Positions 28,020 through 37,832 of a stretch of DNA of 64,000 nt are shown here, in pieces. The stretch is from Larix kaempferi. Lineage: Eukaryota; Streptophyta; Pinopsida; Pinales; Pinaceae. The notes below the pieces were generated by a model, which saw only the letters and a list, made by a program, of their open reading frames with translations, did no database searches and had not been told where the DNA came from. Made by a program: the position numbers and the translations under genes. The stretch covers positions 39,819,501-39,883,500 of the forward strand of contig BSBM01000106.1 of assembly GCA_027924585.1 (NCBI GenBank), read 5' to 3'. Every line of letters starts with the position of its first letter. Within the stretch, counting starts at the first letter, position 1.

Positions 28020-28640
28020 TTTAAAATTGCAATTTCCTTAACTTGAATTTTAATTTGAATTAAAAGTATCCGAAATTGCAAATATGCAATTATTGAAATG
28101 GAAATCAATTTGAAATTACAACTGTTGAAATTGTAAAAATTGCAAATTTTATAATTCTTCAATTGTTGAAATTGCAATTCTCCCTTGATGAAATCACATT
28201 TTTCATTAAAAAAATTGTGATTTTATTCTTTAGTGTACTTTTGAAATTGTGAATTTGTAGTCACTAAAATTGCAATTGCTACTCAATTTTTTTTATTGTT
28301 GACTTTGGAAATGCCAAAATTACCATTAATTTTTGAAATTGCAATTTTTGGATATTAAAATTGTAATTTTGAAATTACAATCAATTAATTGTTGAAATTG
28401 CAATTTATGTATGGTAAAATTGCACTTTCATAATGCTCCACTTTTTGACACTGCAAATATTGATCATTGATATTTATTTAGTGTAATTGTTGAAATTGTA
28501 CTTTTAGTTAAAATTTTGCAATTTTCTCATCAATCATATAACTAGTTGAAATTTCAAATTTGTAGTTGCCAAAATTGCAATTTCTCCTCAATCTTTTTAT
28601 AGTTGAATTAACATTGCATTCATGTGAAATTGAAATTACA
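28020..28640. repeat. Degenerate TTGAAATTGCAATTT repeat tract
   Basis: Over 600 bp in which GAAATTGCAA, AAATTGCAATTT or their close variants recur about every 25-60 bp, in both orientations because the core is nearly palindromic (AAATTGCAATTT). Interspersed AT-rich sequence. No coding signal. Confidence 0.65.
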
Positions 28641-28679
28641 ACTGAAATATAAAATTTCTAAAAGTGTGATATACAACTC

Positions 28680-28840
28680 TTAGCCTCCGCACATGGACGA
28701 GAAAAACCCACTTTGAGAGTGTTAGGAGCGCGCGTATGATTTATGGATGGCCATCAATCCGCAATACGATGGATTGTCTTCTCGCCATTCAAAGTGCAAC
28801 TCTTGGCATTCGCACATGGACAGCAGCGTGCTAGGAGCAA
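28680..28840 (+). repeat. Imperfect direct repeat around GCACATGGAC
   Basis: CAACTCTTAGCCTCCGCACATGGAC (starting about 28673) recurs as CAACTCTTGGCATTCGCACATGGAC near 28797, each followed within about 35 bp by a GTTAGGAGC / GCTAGGAGC string. A short tandem duplication; otherwise no feature. Confidence 0.55.
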
Positions 28841-29001
28841 GATGAAAGAATTTCTAAAAATGTGGTGCAGTTAAGGTCCGTTCAAGGATTTTTGACAAAA
28901 ATATCAGACATGATCAGGATAAAGGTTCAGTGATAAGAAAGTAGGTCAGAAAACTAGTTAAAATTATTTTTTTTTGTTTAAAATTTTAATTTGTGGATAG
29001 G

Positions 29002-29462
29002 TTTGATCAAATCAAATAACATAAGCATATACAGAGTAAAGGGGTTGCAGTTACAATGATGTCATTCCATATCTTGCTATATTTAGGAGAGACTCTTCAA
29101 AGTGCATATGTTGGGAAAACAATATTCAGCCTATTGCAGGCCATTTAATGCAGCTGCAACAGAATTGTTTTGATCAAATCAAATAACATAAGTGTACACA
29201 AAGTAAACGCTCATTCAAACTTGTCATGTATATCAAGAAGGGGTTGCAGCTACAATGATGTCATCCCAAATTCTGCTGTACTTAGGAGAGACTCTTCAGA
29301 GTGCATATGCTGGGCAAACAATATTCAGCCTACTGTAGGCCATTTAATGCAGCTACAATAGGATAGTTGACAGTTGGCAGCTTGAGATCCAATTATCAAC
29401 ATGCATGATACAGCTGCATTAAATGTCCTGCCACAGGCTGAATATTGTTCGCCCATATGCTG
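29002..29462. repeat. Tandem direct repeat with a third, inverted end copy
   Basis: Unit 1 (29002-29168) and unit 2 (29169-29360) both run from TTTGATCAAATCAAATAACATAAG to CCATTTAATGCAGCT; unit 2 carries about 27 extra bases. At 29411-29462 the last part returns inverted (CAGCTGCATTAAATG ... GGCTGAATATTGTTCGCCC). The arrangement could fold back. No ORF in it. Confidence 0.8.
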
Positions 29463-30280
29463 AGGCTATCTTAAGTTTAGAGCCCCAGCAACTACAGAGA
29501 ATTGACAGGTGACCAGAAAATTAGCAGGTGACCAGCTTTCCGGACGATTGACAGGTAACAAGCTTTCAGAGCAGACATTTCAGGCAGCTAGAGGGCTAAC
29601 GGTTCTAGCCGCAATGGAAAACGCCGTCTATCCAAACGGAGATGAAGAGATGGGCCCAAGTTGCCACGTCTGCCTCACAGTGGTATAGTGAGATAATGGA
29701 GTATAAAGCAAGAGCAACATTTGAAATGGCTAAACATTTGAAATGGAAAATAGTTTTTTAAATGCCCAGCAAGATAAAGGTGTCCTACTACGGATAAAAA
29801 GTTTAGAGCGAAGTAGCGATGACCACGTTTCTCATGATGCCAGGGACGATGTGCAGCAACACGGTCACTTGATCTCCTATGTAGTGTTTAGATTTATATT
29901 AATATTATATTAAAGAAAACAATACTATTTATAATATTACTTATTAATTAATAATGTATGCTATATTATCAAAAGTAATAAAAAAAGAAAGGTTAATGTT
30001 ATATAATATTACATGGAAAAACAGTGATAAATATATTATTTCTTAAATTAAAAATAATTAATAAATTTTCAATATTTATAGTATTAAATGTAAGTATTGA
30101 AAATATCAAGTTTTAAAAAATAAAATGTAAAATTATTAAAATTTTGTTTGGATATATATAATATTTATTTAAACATTAATTATGATTAGCATAGATTTAT
30201 ATTAATTACAAATTTATTAAGTAATTATAGGGATCAAATTACTTGATGTGTAATTTTTTTTAAATTTTCTACTTAAAAAA

Positions 30281-30340
30281 AGTTTGTACCTTAAGAATGA
30301 TCCCTCTTGGTTCTTGGTATTCCAGAATTAAGATGTGAGG
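30281..30340 (+). repeat. Dispersed repeat, copy B (diverged)
   Basis: GTTTGTACCTTAAGAATGATCCCTCTTGGTTCTTGG, then ATTAAGATG. The most diverged of the five copies. Confidence 0.55.
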
Positions 30341-30444
30341 GTTTCATACAAATCTCTCAACCCTATAGAGAATATATTTTATGTGGCCTCCATATGGTTT
30401 CTAGCACTTTGTTGAGCAAATGACGATGTGCACTTTTCACAATG

Positions 30445-30512
30445 CCCCTTATTGTGGGGTTTATCTCAACTACCAATACCCCTTATTGTGGGGTTTATCT
30501 CAACTACCAATA
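30445..30512 (+). repeat. 34-bp perfect tandem duplication
   Basis: Two identical copies of a 34-bp unit starting CCCCTTATTGTGGGGTTTAT. Confidence 0.9.
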
Positions 30513-31008
30513 GCCAATCTTAAAACATGATGGATGGTCCTCCTTTATACATGGCCTTTGATCTAGTAGTTCTTCCCTCGTATCCAATGATCTCGTGGCT
30601 GTCGTTGTCTTAGGATTTACATGTGGAGTTTTTTATAGGCCCACAACCTCAATCTGAAACCTATCATTTTGTGCCAAGACTTTAGAACTTAACAGTAACC
30701 ATATGGTATTGACTTGCACATTGCCCCTCTTGGTGGTGTAGCTCTTATTTTCCTCCCAAAGCACCATTGACACCAATGGCTCATGCATTAACATTTAGCT
30801 CCACACTTAGATAAGATCACATCTTATTGTTTTAGCAATCTCATCATTTGTAGATCTAAATGTGCACTTATGTTCTTCTCAAAACAATTTTCTTCATGTG
30901 GAGAAGACTCAAGGTTGATACGTTTAGTTGTTGACTGCACCGAAGAGGTGCATTCTACAGCCTAGCAGGGGGGTGTGTAACTGTGCTCGTTGTGGAGCTA
31001 ACATGTGT

Positions 31009-31039
<31 letters not shown>
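31009..31039. repeat. (CA)n(TA)n microsatellite
   Basis: About eight CA units run into about seven TA units. Confidence 0.9.
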
Positions 31040-31155
31040 TATAAAAAATAACATGTCGACTCAAATTAGATTTAAAACATTTAGAATGACATATATAAAA
31101 CTACACAAATTAGATAAATTAAAAACATAAACATTGCATTACACACTTTATCTAA

Positions 31156-31245
31156 AGAGTGCAGATGTTGAGGAAGGGTTTGCACCTCAAGAGATTTGAT
31201 CCCTCTTGGCGCTTGGTAGATCCCCTTTTAAGATGGATATATGAA
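31156..31245 (+). repeat. Dispersed repeat, copy C (longest single copy)
   Basis: Shares with the copy at 49775-49866 the left part GAGTGCA...TTGAGGAA, then GTTTGCACCTC, TTGATCCCTCTTGG and TTAAGATGGAT. The shared left part shows the repeat is at least 90 bp. Confidence 0.7.
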
Positions 31246-32770
31246 ACTCTCATTTGCATGCAAAGGATTCTTTTTTTGGGGAGGCTTTCGGCCTATTGTA
31301 TTTTTTTTCTCATTTATTATATTTTAGAGGTTAATGTTGGAAATGTTGTTGTCATAACTATTCATTGGATCATTTTATTAGATGTCTCATTTGAGGTGTT
31401 ACAAAGAAGATTCCACTCTCTTTCAACGAGTGGTTGCATGCCACATTTATTTGCCTATTTGAGACTCTTGTTTTTCTCACAAGTTGAATAAATATGTGTT
31501 GATTCCTCACTTGTATATGGTTATATATCATGGCCTTATTTGTCAATACCCATATTCATAATTTTTGTCCAGGATGGCCTTTATTTTTTGTACCCTCTCC
31601 TTTTGCACTTTTTGGTACTAGATTGCACGCCATTTGTGCAAATATTCTTAGAGTTTCACCAAGCATTTGTCTAAATGTGCATTACTGGTCTCTTGGAGAT
31701 AGCCACTTTAGAATGTTTCTTACTTGGTTTCTTGCAATATCATCACTTTCAACTCATACCTCTTTTTTTGGCCATCATCTGTGACATATATTTACATCAT
31801 CTATGTTCACCTACTTCAACATAGTGGGATGATGGTGTGCAATGCTTATTCAAGTCATTCTTTTTGCTTCATTGTTTTGTTCAAGATTGACTTTTCTTCA
31901 CAATGGGCCTTGTATCAAGCATTGATTCTTATTTTGACTTGGTGGTTGCAATGTCTAACTACCCATGCACTATAATGAGATGCATTGACATCCAAAGGGA
32001 CACTTACCTTATGTTGTTTTCCTCGATTGTACATGAGTCCATGATGAATCCTTTGTGCTAGAACTCATTTTAGAGGATTGATGCATTTTTTATTGTTTGC
32101 TAGGTTACACTTTAGGGGGGTGATCTACATTTGATTCTAACTACCTCAAGATTTTCAAATTGGGTGCTTGGATTTCTTATGTGGATCTTTGATGGAATTG
32201 TTAGCTTGGGATTACTTGGCCCTCTTAAAAAAAATGACCATACTTCCTATTTGGAGATTTCAGCCTCCACGAACATCATTTCTCTTTTAATGGTTGATGG
32301 TGTTTGCTTAAATGTTTGAAGCTTTTGTTCTGATTCCCAATTGGTGATGTTTTTCTTAAGCATTCATGTGGTAGTTGTTAGTGTTTTCCGTCCCTAGGCC
32401 TCTGCAACTAATCATTTTCTACATTAGAATTTAGGCATGTTCTTTGAGGTTACTTGGACCTCCTATTCAAAATTTTGGTCATACTTTTTTATTGGATCTT
32501 TCATTTTTTGTAGGCATCATGCTCTTTCCCTTCAATACATATTTTTTAGATTTACTTCAAATCCAGCTCAAGCTACTTTTCAGCATCGGTCTTTTTATAT
32601 CTTTGGGGGAGGGGATTTCTCTTATAATTTTTTATTTTCTTATGAGAGTTTGTACTTGGGTACCTTAGTAGGTGTCATTTCCAAGACCCATTTTCTATCT
32701 TCTTTTGTTTATTGTCTTTGTTTAACTTAAGGGGTAGTGTTAATGTACATAGACATATGTTAACCTTGCA

Positions 32771-33362
32771 TAAGTGTTAGAAAAACAGGATCGCAGAGCA
32801 ATAACAATAAACAGAAATGCAAATATAATCACACATACACATTACAAGAGAGACAGAGATATATCGTGGTTCACCCAACTTGGGCTACGTCCACACTGAA
32901 TTTGTCAGTCCTTATTATTATTACTGTCCAGCAAGGTGAAGGGATACAACCTGCAGCACAACCGCTGCACTTCCTCTTCTCTGTTTCACAGTCTCTCTCC
33001 TGATCTCAAAGATCTTTACAATGCATAAAACCTAATACATCATCATCCCTAGCCGTATTATAATGTCTTTATTTTATAAGGGAAATACAATGGGAAAATA
33101 CCACGGGATACCCAAAACCATGGGCCCGCAAAACAGCTGGCGAAAACAGCCCCAAAAATTTTCTTCGAGGACGCTACCCCCGAACCCCCTTCGGGGGACC
33201 GCTGGCCCCCGGACCCCCAAGCCAGGGGGGATGGTCCCCCCTGGAACCCCGCTGGGATGACTATACAGTCCACCTACATATCATATAAAACTAGGGTACA
33301 AACACGACTGATACAATATCATCTATGAGACTAGAAGATCTGGCTCCACAACCAACAATAAG
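32771..33362 (-). mobile_element. Copia-type solo LTR with 5-bp target duplication
   Basis: A 582-bp LTR (32776-33357) flanked on both sides by ATAAG (32771-32775, 33358-33362). On the minus strand it starts TGTTGGTTGTGG and ends TTTCTAACA. It contains TATAAAATA (33070-33078, minus) about 280 bp in, and downstream the stretch CAAGTTGGGTGAACCACGAT, frequent in plant copia LTR leaders. No internal region is left, so it probably arose by LTR-LTR recombination. The superfamily call is by resemblance; the boundaries are strong. Confidence 0.85.
33177..33260. repeat. GC-rich hairpin cluster inside the solo LTR
   Basis: CCCCCGAA, five C, TTCGGGGG (33177-33197) is a perfect 8-bp stem, followed by further C5/G5 runs with CTGGCCCCCGG and GGTCCCCCCTGG. 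It stands out sharply from the AT-rich surroundings and lies in the upstream (U3) half of the LTR. Confidence 0.8.
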
Positions 33363-33672
33363 CTATTACATATCTTTTAGACTACTATACTTATTTTCTA
33401 GGTTGGTACACCTCATTTGCTTGGTCGACATACCATCAAATTCTGAGTTAGTATTCTCCAAATTTGTTATAAATAATAGTGATACTCCTCTTGTATAAAA
33501 CCATAACAATATATATGATAGATATGTTTTAACATTTGTCACATGGGTAACACTTACATCATCATATATCACCTTCAAAAAAATATAATGCTTATAAATA
33601 ACAATAATTAAACTATATGTTAATGAAATATAGATACAAATCAAAATACTCACACATACACATTAACAATAA

Positions 33673-33674
<2 letters not shown>

Positions 33675-33714
<40 letters not shown>
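33675..33714. repeat. (AT)n microsatellite
   Basis: About 20 uninterrupted AT units. Confidence 0.95.
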
Positions 33715-33716
<2 letters not shown>

Positions 33717-33930
33717 TAACAATAACCAAAATTGTATTTGTACATAACCATGTCTACATAAGTTGTGAGTTCTAATGAGTTATTGAGACTATAACCAATG
33801 TAAGTCCATCTTAAATAATAAAAGAAATTATATCTCAAATTGTATTTTTTACATGTGGATATTTGCATAGGTTGTTAATAATAATGAGTGAGGCTACAAC
33901 TAGCATAGATCCATTTTCAATGGTCAATAA

Positions 33931-34178
33931 ATTGATAGATCCATATATGAAATATATATTTTCGCAATGTTTAGTTAATCTCATTAACTACTTATCCAAA
34001 ATTATATTATATTTTGTTGATATCATAATTTACATGAATAACATATAATAGTAAATTGATAGATCCACCTAATATATCAAATATATATTTTCGCAATGTT
34101 TAGTTAATCTCATTAACTACTTATCCAAAATTATATTATCTTTTATTGATATCATAATTTACATGAATAACATATAAT
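33931..34178 (+). repeat. 124-bp tandem duplication
   Basis: Two units (33931-34054 and 34055-34178), almost identical after the first 25 bp, starting ATTGATAGATCCA and ending ACATGAATAACATATAATA. Followed directly by a sequence that recurs at 40678 (next entry). Confidence 0.88.
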
Positions 34179-34179
34179 A

Positions 34180-34300
34180 ATAAATCAATGATTATGACTT
34201 GTAGCTAAAAAAAATTACACAAAAGGTTAACTGGTCATAACTCATATTTCCATGTGATTTACCTCTTATTTCCTTGTGATTTACATGAATAGCATATAAT
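34180..34300 (+). repeat. Repeat shared with the sequence after the Helitron end at 40678
   Basis: TAAATCAATGATTATGACTTGTAGCT ... AATTACACAAAAGGTTAACTGGTCATA matches 40678-40738. The continuation, TATTTCCATGTGATTT, matches 41009-41024. Ends in ACATGAATAGCATATAAT at about 34300, a third version of the end of the preceding 124-bp units. Confidence 0.75.
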
Positions 34301-34334
34301 TACGCTGTAGGTGTTTCACTATGGAGAAGCATAA

Positions 34335-34394
34335 CCATCCACGTCGGCTAGATTCCTCGCTCATAGAGCGAATGGAATGCTGCCACGTGGATGG
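34335..34394. repeat. 10-bp inverted repeat CCATCCACGT / ACGTGGATGG
   Basis: Perfect 10-bp inverted repeats at 34335-34344 and 34385-34394, 40 bp apart, at the edge of the gene-fragment block. Could be the footprint of a tiny inverted-repeat element or chance. Confidence 0.6.
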
Positions 34395-34438
34395 TTTGTG
34401 CGAGGTTTAATTTTAAATTTTATGCCAGGTTATGCCAT

Positions 34439-34723
34439 TTAATGCCCGCGCGTCTTGTCTCTACGGGCACCATCCAGACCCCTTCGACACCATTGCCCCG
34501 ATTCTCGCTCTCGCTTGATGCTCATGGCGTAGCAGCTGCTCTCAGTGTTGATCGCACCGCCAGAATCCACATGAAATGAAGATAGCGTGCTGTTAGGCGA
34601 AGACACATTAATAGTGTCGCCATCTTCATTATAGTAACAAGAAGCAGGCAATTTGTTCACATCGATTCGCCTTGGCATGGTGGCTTTCGATTCTACGATC
34701 GATCTCTCACCATCTGCACACAC
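34439..34723 (-). pseudogene. HD-Zip class II transcription factor fragment (N-terminal region)
   Basis: A 94-codon minus-strand frame. From the internal Met at 34678 it reads MPRRIDVNKLPAS, then a short acidic stretch, NVSSPNSTLSSFHVDSG and SIKRERE. The pairing of IDVN..P with VSSPNST.SSF and a following KRERE is the signature of the region just before the homeodomain in HD-Zip class II proteins (HAT family). The homeodomain and leucine zipper are absent; after about residue 80 the translation no longer resembles the family. A gene fragment, not a functional gene. Same strand and spacing as the two fragments upstream. Confidence 0.6.
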
Positions 34724-34764
34724 AATTATTCATCATGATCCACAAATCGAACCAAAACACGAAG

Positions 34765-35100
34765 TTAAAATGCCATTAAAAATGAATAGGGCTTCAATAT
34801 ACCTGTCCCGGGTGAAGTTTTCCCCCATGGCGACTCACGATGCGGCAGAACTGGAGCCAAAGGAAGCAGATCTAACTGCACAGGCGGACCATTGACATGA
34901 TGTCTGTGAGAATGAATATTTTCTCTTATGAGACTCATCCCAAGGCCAATACTCAGAAGAGACAATTCTTCCTTGCCTGTAATGAAAACATGGAATGCAG
35001 AACCAACAGGGATTCTATATATATCTCCCACTCTTAGATCTCTTTCAACTAAACGATTATCCCTCACCCATCCTAGCCTTGCCTCTCCTACTCAGTTTGA
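34765..35100 (-). pseudogene. Cupin (vicilin-like) gene fragment
   Basis: Minus-strand frame with WVRDNRLVERDLRVGDIYRI, then PVGSAFHVFITGKEELSLLSI. This matches the G-D-x-Y-x-(I/V)-P-x-G-(S/T)-x-(F/Y) motif and following beta strands of vicilin-like seed-storage cupins. Only about 45 residues of cupin are recognisable; beyond LLSI the translation loses likeness. ORF-track length (100 codons) reflects chance extension. It begins near 35100, about 110 bp after the last recognised invertase exon, and ends before the HD-Zip fragment, with no intergenic room for separate genes. Identification is by motif only. Confidence 0.55.
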
Positions 35101-35210
35101 AAAATACAATAGTTATACAAAACCCAATTTACCATTGAGATTCAAATGCAATGACCTAATAGTATCGTTGCTACTACTACTGTAAGTCCTTGGAATTCAA
35201 ATTATTTTAC

Positions 35211-36225
35211 CTGTATGAACGTAGAAAAGGAAGTCTCCATTAAGAAACATAGGAATAAGCATAGACTGAGTGTCCAAGTTCATGAAAGGACTTGAATGGA
35301 TTCGTTTGTGGATCATGTGTAGAGCATCACCAGGGTCTCATTTGTTAAGAACGTAGCAGATCCAGTCCAGACGCCATTGATGCCATACCAGCGGTCAGGA
35401 ACCATGGCCAAGTTAATATAAACCCAGTGCACTAGATCCTTTGACACTATGTGGACCCATGTTATGTTTCCCCATACAGCCAAGTCCGGATTGTATTGAT
35501 AGAACATATGATGCCATCCCTTGTACACTAGCGGCCCTGAAGCAAAAAATCAAGAATTAAATTCAATCCAATCTTTAACACATTCCACGGCAATAAGAAT
35601 CGATTCCAGGCCCTTGACATTATAATCTTACCGTTTGGATATGCATGTGTGTAATCCATCTAGAAGCAGGAGCGCAAATCCCACACACAACAACAAACAA
35701 TCAGAGTAAACAAACTAAATTCATTAAACGCTAACACTAATCCATCATAAATGCCTAGAGGTATTAATTAAATTTCTTCAAATAAAAAAAGAACACAAAT
35801 AGTACCATTCATCCAATTCTTATCGGTCTGGAAATAAAACCCCATTCGTTGCCATGAAATATCCTCGTTCGTCCATGGATACGGCGAAAACAAAACCCCC
35901 ATTCTCTTCTCTGAAACACCTTCGATTCATCCCCCCAAAATCACATACTCGACCACCAGCAGAGGGCAGCCGCAATAAGAAAAACACAAAAAATTACAAT
36001 CCTATAAATCCTTCGTCCCCTCCTTGAATTCTCACATGAACCAATCTGATCTCACCAACTTCAGTCCTGGTGACTTCCTGAAAGTCCCTAAACACCAAGG
36101 GACTGTCGTTCAAAGTTTTGTTCTGCCATGGATCCACAGCTGCAAATGATTGAAACCCTAGAAATGCATAGAGAATCAGCATAACACGACCGTCCCAACC
36201 ATTTTTTCCTGCATAACTCAGATCT
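35211..36225 (-). pseudogene. Soluble acid (vacuolar-type) invertase fragment, exons 1-3
   Basis: 5' part of a GH32 beta-fructofuranosidase, which hydrolyses sucrose. Exon 1 has a hydrophobic leader-like stretch (MLILYAFLGFQSFAAV, 36182 down) and, after frame changes, PYPWTNEDISWQRMGFYFQT and DKNWMN at 35810-35880. The 9-nt mini-exon ATCCAAACG (35632-35640) supplies DPN to complete WMNDPNG, with the nucleophile Asp. Exon 3 (from about 35541) reads [20 protein letters not shown] ... [20 protein letters not shown] and WTGSATF, up to a TGA in LYTGSTNE (35313-35315). The frame continues to a donor near 35211. The RDP and EC motifs and the rest of the enzyme are absent. NGVWTGSAT favours vacuolar over cell-wall type. 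The leader, stop, frame changes and faulty mini-exon acceptor make it a pseudogene. Confidence 0.82.
35632..35640 (-). other. Invertase 9-nt mini-exon with defective acceptor
   Basis: Minus-strand ATCCAAACG, followed by a consensus donor GTAAG (35631-35627). The two bases before it read AT where AG is required (GCAT in place of GCAG). Plant acid invertases are known for this tripeptide exon. Confidence 0.75.
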
Positions 36226-37832
36226 TAAAGGGTGCTCAAAGAGAAACTGAAGCTCTAATTGAAAGTTATTAGCTGAATGGAGTTGGGCATAGAAATTTAT
36301 GAGGGTGAGTTCTTTCTATGCGCTCTGTGTCGTTTGATATGTGAGTCGTGGCAAAAGATGGTTGTACTCTGGACACGTAAATAACCTTCATGTTGGAGCC
36401 TTGTCGATGTAGCAAAACTTTTCGACACGCTCAATGTGTATGATGTAATAAACGCAAGATTAAAGGGGGTAAATATCTGCAGTGGTGCTTTTATCACTGT
36501 AATTTTTTTCTGGTATTTATTTCAATGAAAATGTAAATCTCGTAAAATATAATATGATAATATCAATGCACTAATTTTCAACCTAAGATACATTTTCATG
36601 ATTATTTTAATATATTTAATTGGGATTTAAATAAAATTATATAAAGAAATCAAATTTCTCCATTCATAAATAAATCTATAAATAAAATTCATTTAAACTT
36701 GAATTTATTAAATATCTAAAACATATATATTAATTTTCAATATAAAATATATTTTCATAAATATATTGATAATGATGATGATGGTCTTTAATCTCCATTC
36801 AAATAAAATTTGGTCTATCGACAATATAAATGATTCTATGCTAAAAAAACATATAAGAGGAGCCTCCCTAACTAGCCATAGTTTTGAGGAGCTAGAAGGT
36901 TAGAAAGGTCAGTAGGGGTCTTCAAATAAATCACTGGAGTGTGGTCAAATTCAAATAAATCATTGGAGTGTGGGAAAATTAAGGATAGATAAAGCAGCTT
37001 TCCTTTCTACCTGTGCTCATATTTGGAGCCAAGATAAAAGGATTGTAACAAGATTGTAGCTTCACCAGACTCATGGGCGGGGCTACTAAGCTTTTGGTCA
37101 TGCGAGATACTCAAATGCTAGAAGGAAATAAAAAGTAGCAGGCAGCATGCTGCGAGATTTTTCAATGGATAGGTTGATAAAGGCTATAAGTTAGTTTAAA
37201 TAGATCACAGAAAAGATTCCCATTTGACATTTTCATTTTAATAAATTTCCTTTTTTAGAGGGTTGGATGACAATCCCCTATTATTATTGACCCATACAGG
37301 CGATGGAACACTTTTCTTTTTATAAAGTTAGGGGCTATTTTCTGAAGTTTATCCCTGGGATATGGGATATACCCTTATGCTTGTTTCACTACCGAACTCT
37401 ATCAACATTGTTACTTAAGTGGTACTTGTAACCAACAATGAACAGTCTTGAATATTATATTATTTTTGTTTTGTTGTAACATTGCGTTGACCAACAGATT
37501 TATTTTAACCTATCTTGCCACTTTCTAATATGTTGCCTTTCTCTTAGTTAGTAATTAACAGCCTAAAATTAACATTGTTTTATCAAGTACTATTTCTAAC
37601 CTTCATAAGCAATCTTATATATGATCTTATTTTATACTTCATTTCTTTATAAACAATGTTCAGAAGCGCCTATATTTATTTCTTGCAACAACTTATCATC
37701 ATTTATCCATGCTCTCCTTATCTTTTACAATCTACCTTTGTTCACTCTTCCAATGGTTAAATATATTGTATGTTTCTCTTTCGCCAAAGGCACCATCAAT
37801 ATCATAACCACTGCACAACTTTTTTTGTAGGC
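36226..37832. other. AT-rich, no gene; small tandem duplication
   Basis: No coding signal. CAAATAAATCACTGGAGTGTGG at about 36924 is repeated as CAAATAAATCATTGGAGTGTGG about 30 bp later. Confidence 0.5.

Larger units (their letters stand above)
29476..32770. other. No gene recognised; short repeats only
   Basis: Mostly AT-rich. Contains a 34-bp tandem duplication (30445-30512), a CA/TA microsatellite (31009-31039) and two copies of the dispersed repeat. Frames such as 31159-31491 or 32437-32730 (plus) are Phe/Leu/Ser-rich with no motif. A string AAGGGGTAGTGTTAATG near 32728 resembles a polypurine tract meeting an LTR start, but no second LTR is visible. Confidence 0.5.

Noticed and set aside
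32437-32735. Copia 3' end (AAGGGGTAGTGTTAATG)
   Set aside because: The polypurine-like string stands alone; upstream frames show no copia RNase H motifs and no LTR repeat follows.
35211-36225. Functional invertase gene
   Set aside because: Only the first three exons are present, with an in-frame TGA, frame changes and a defective mini-exon acceptor; later catalytic motifs are absent.
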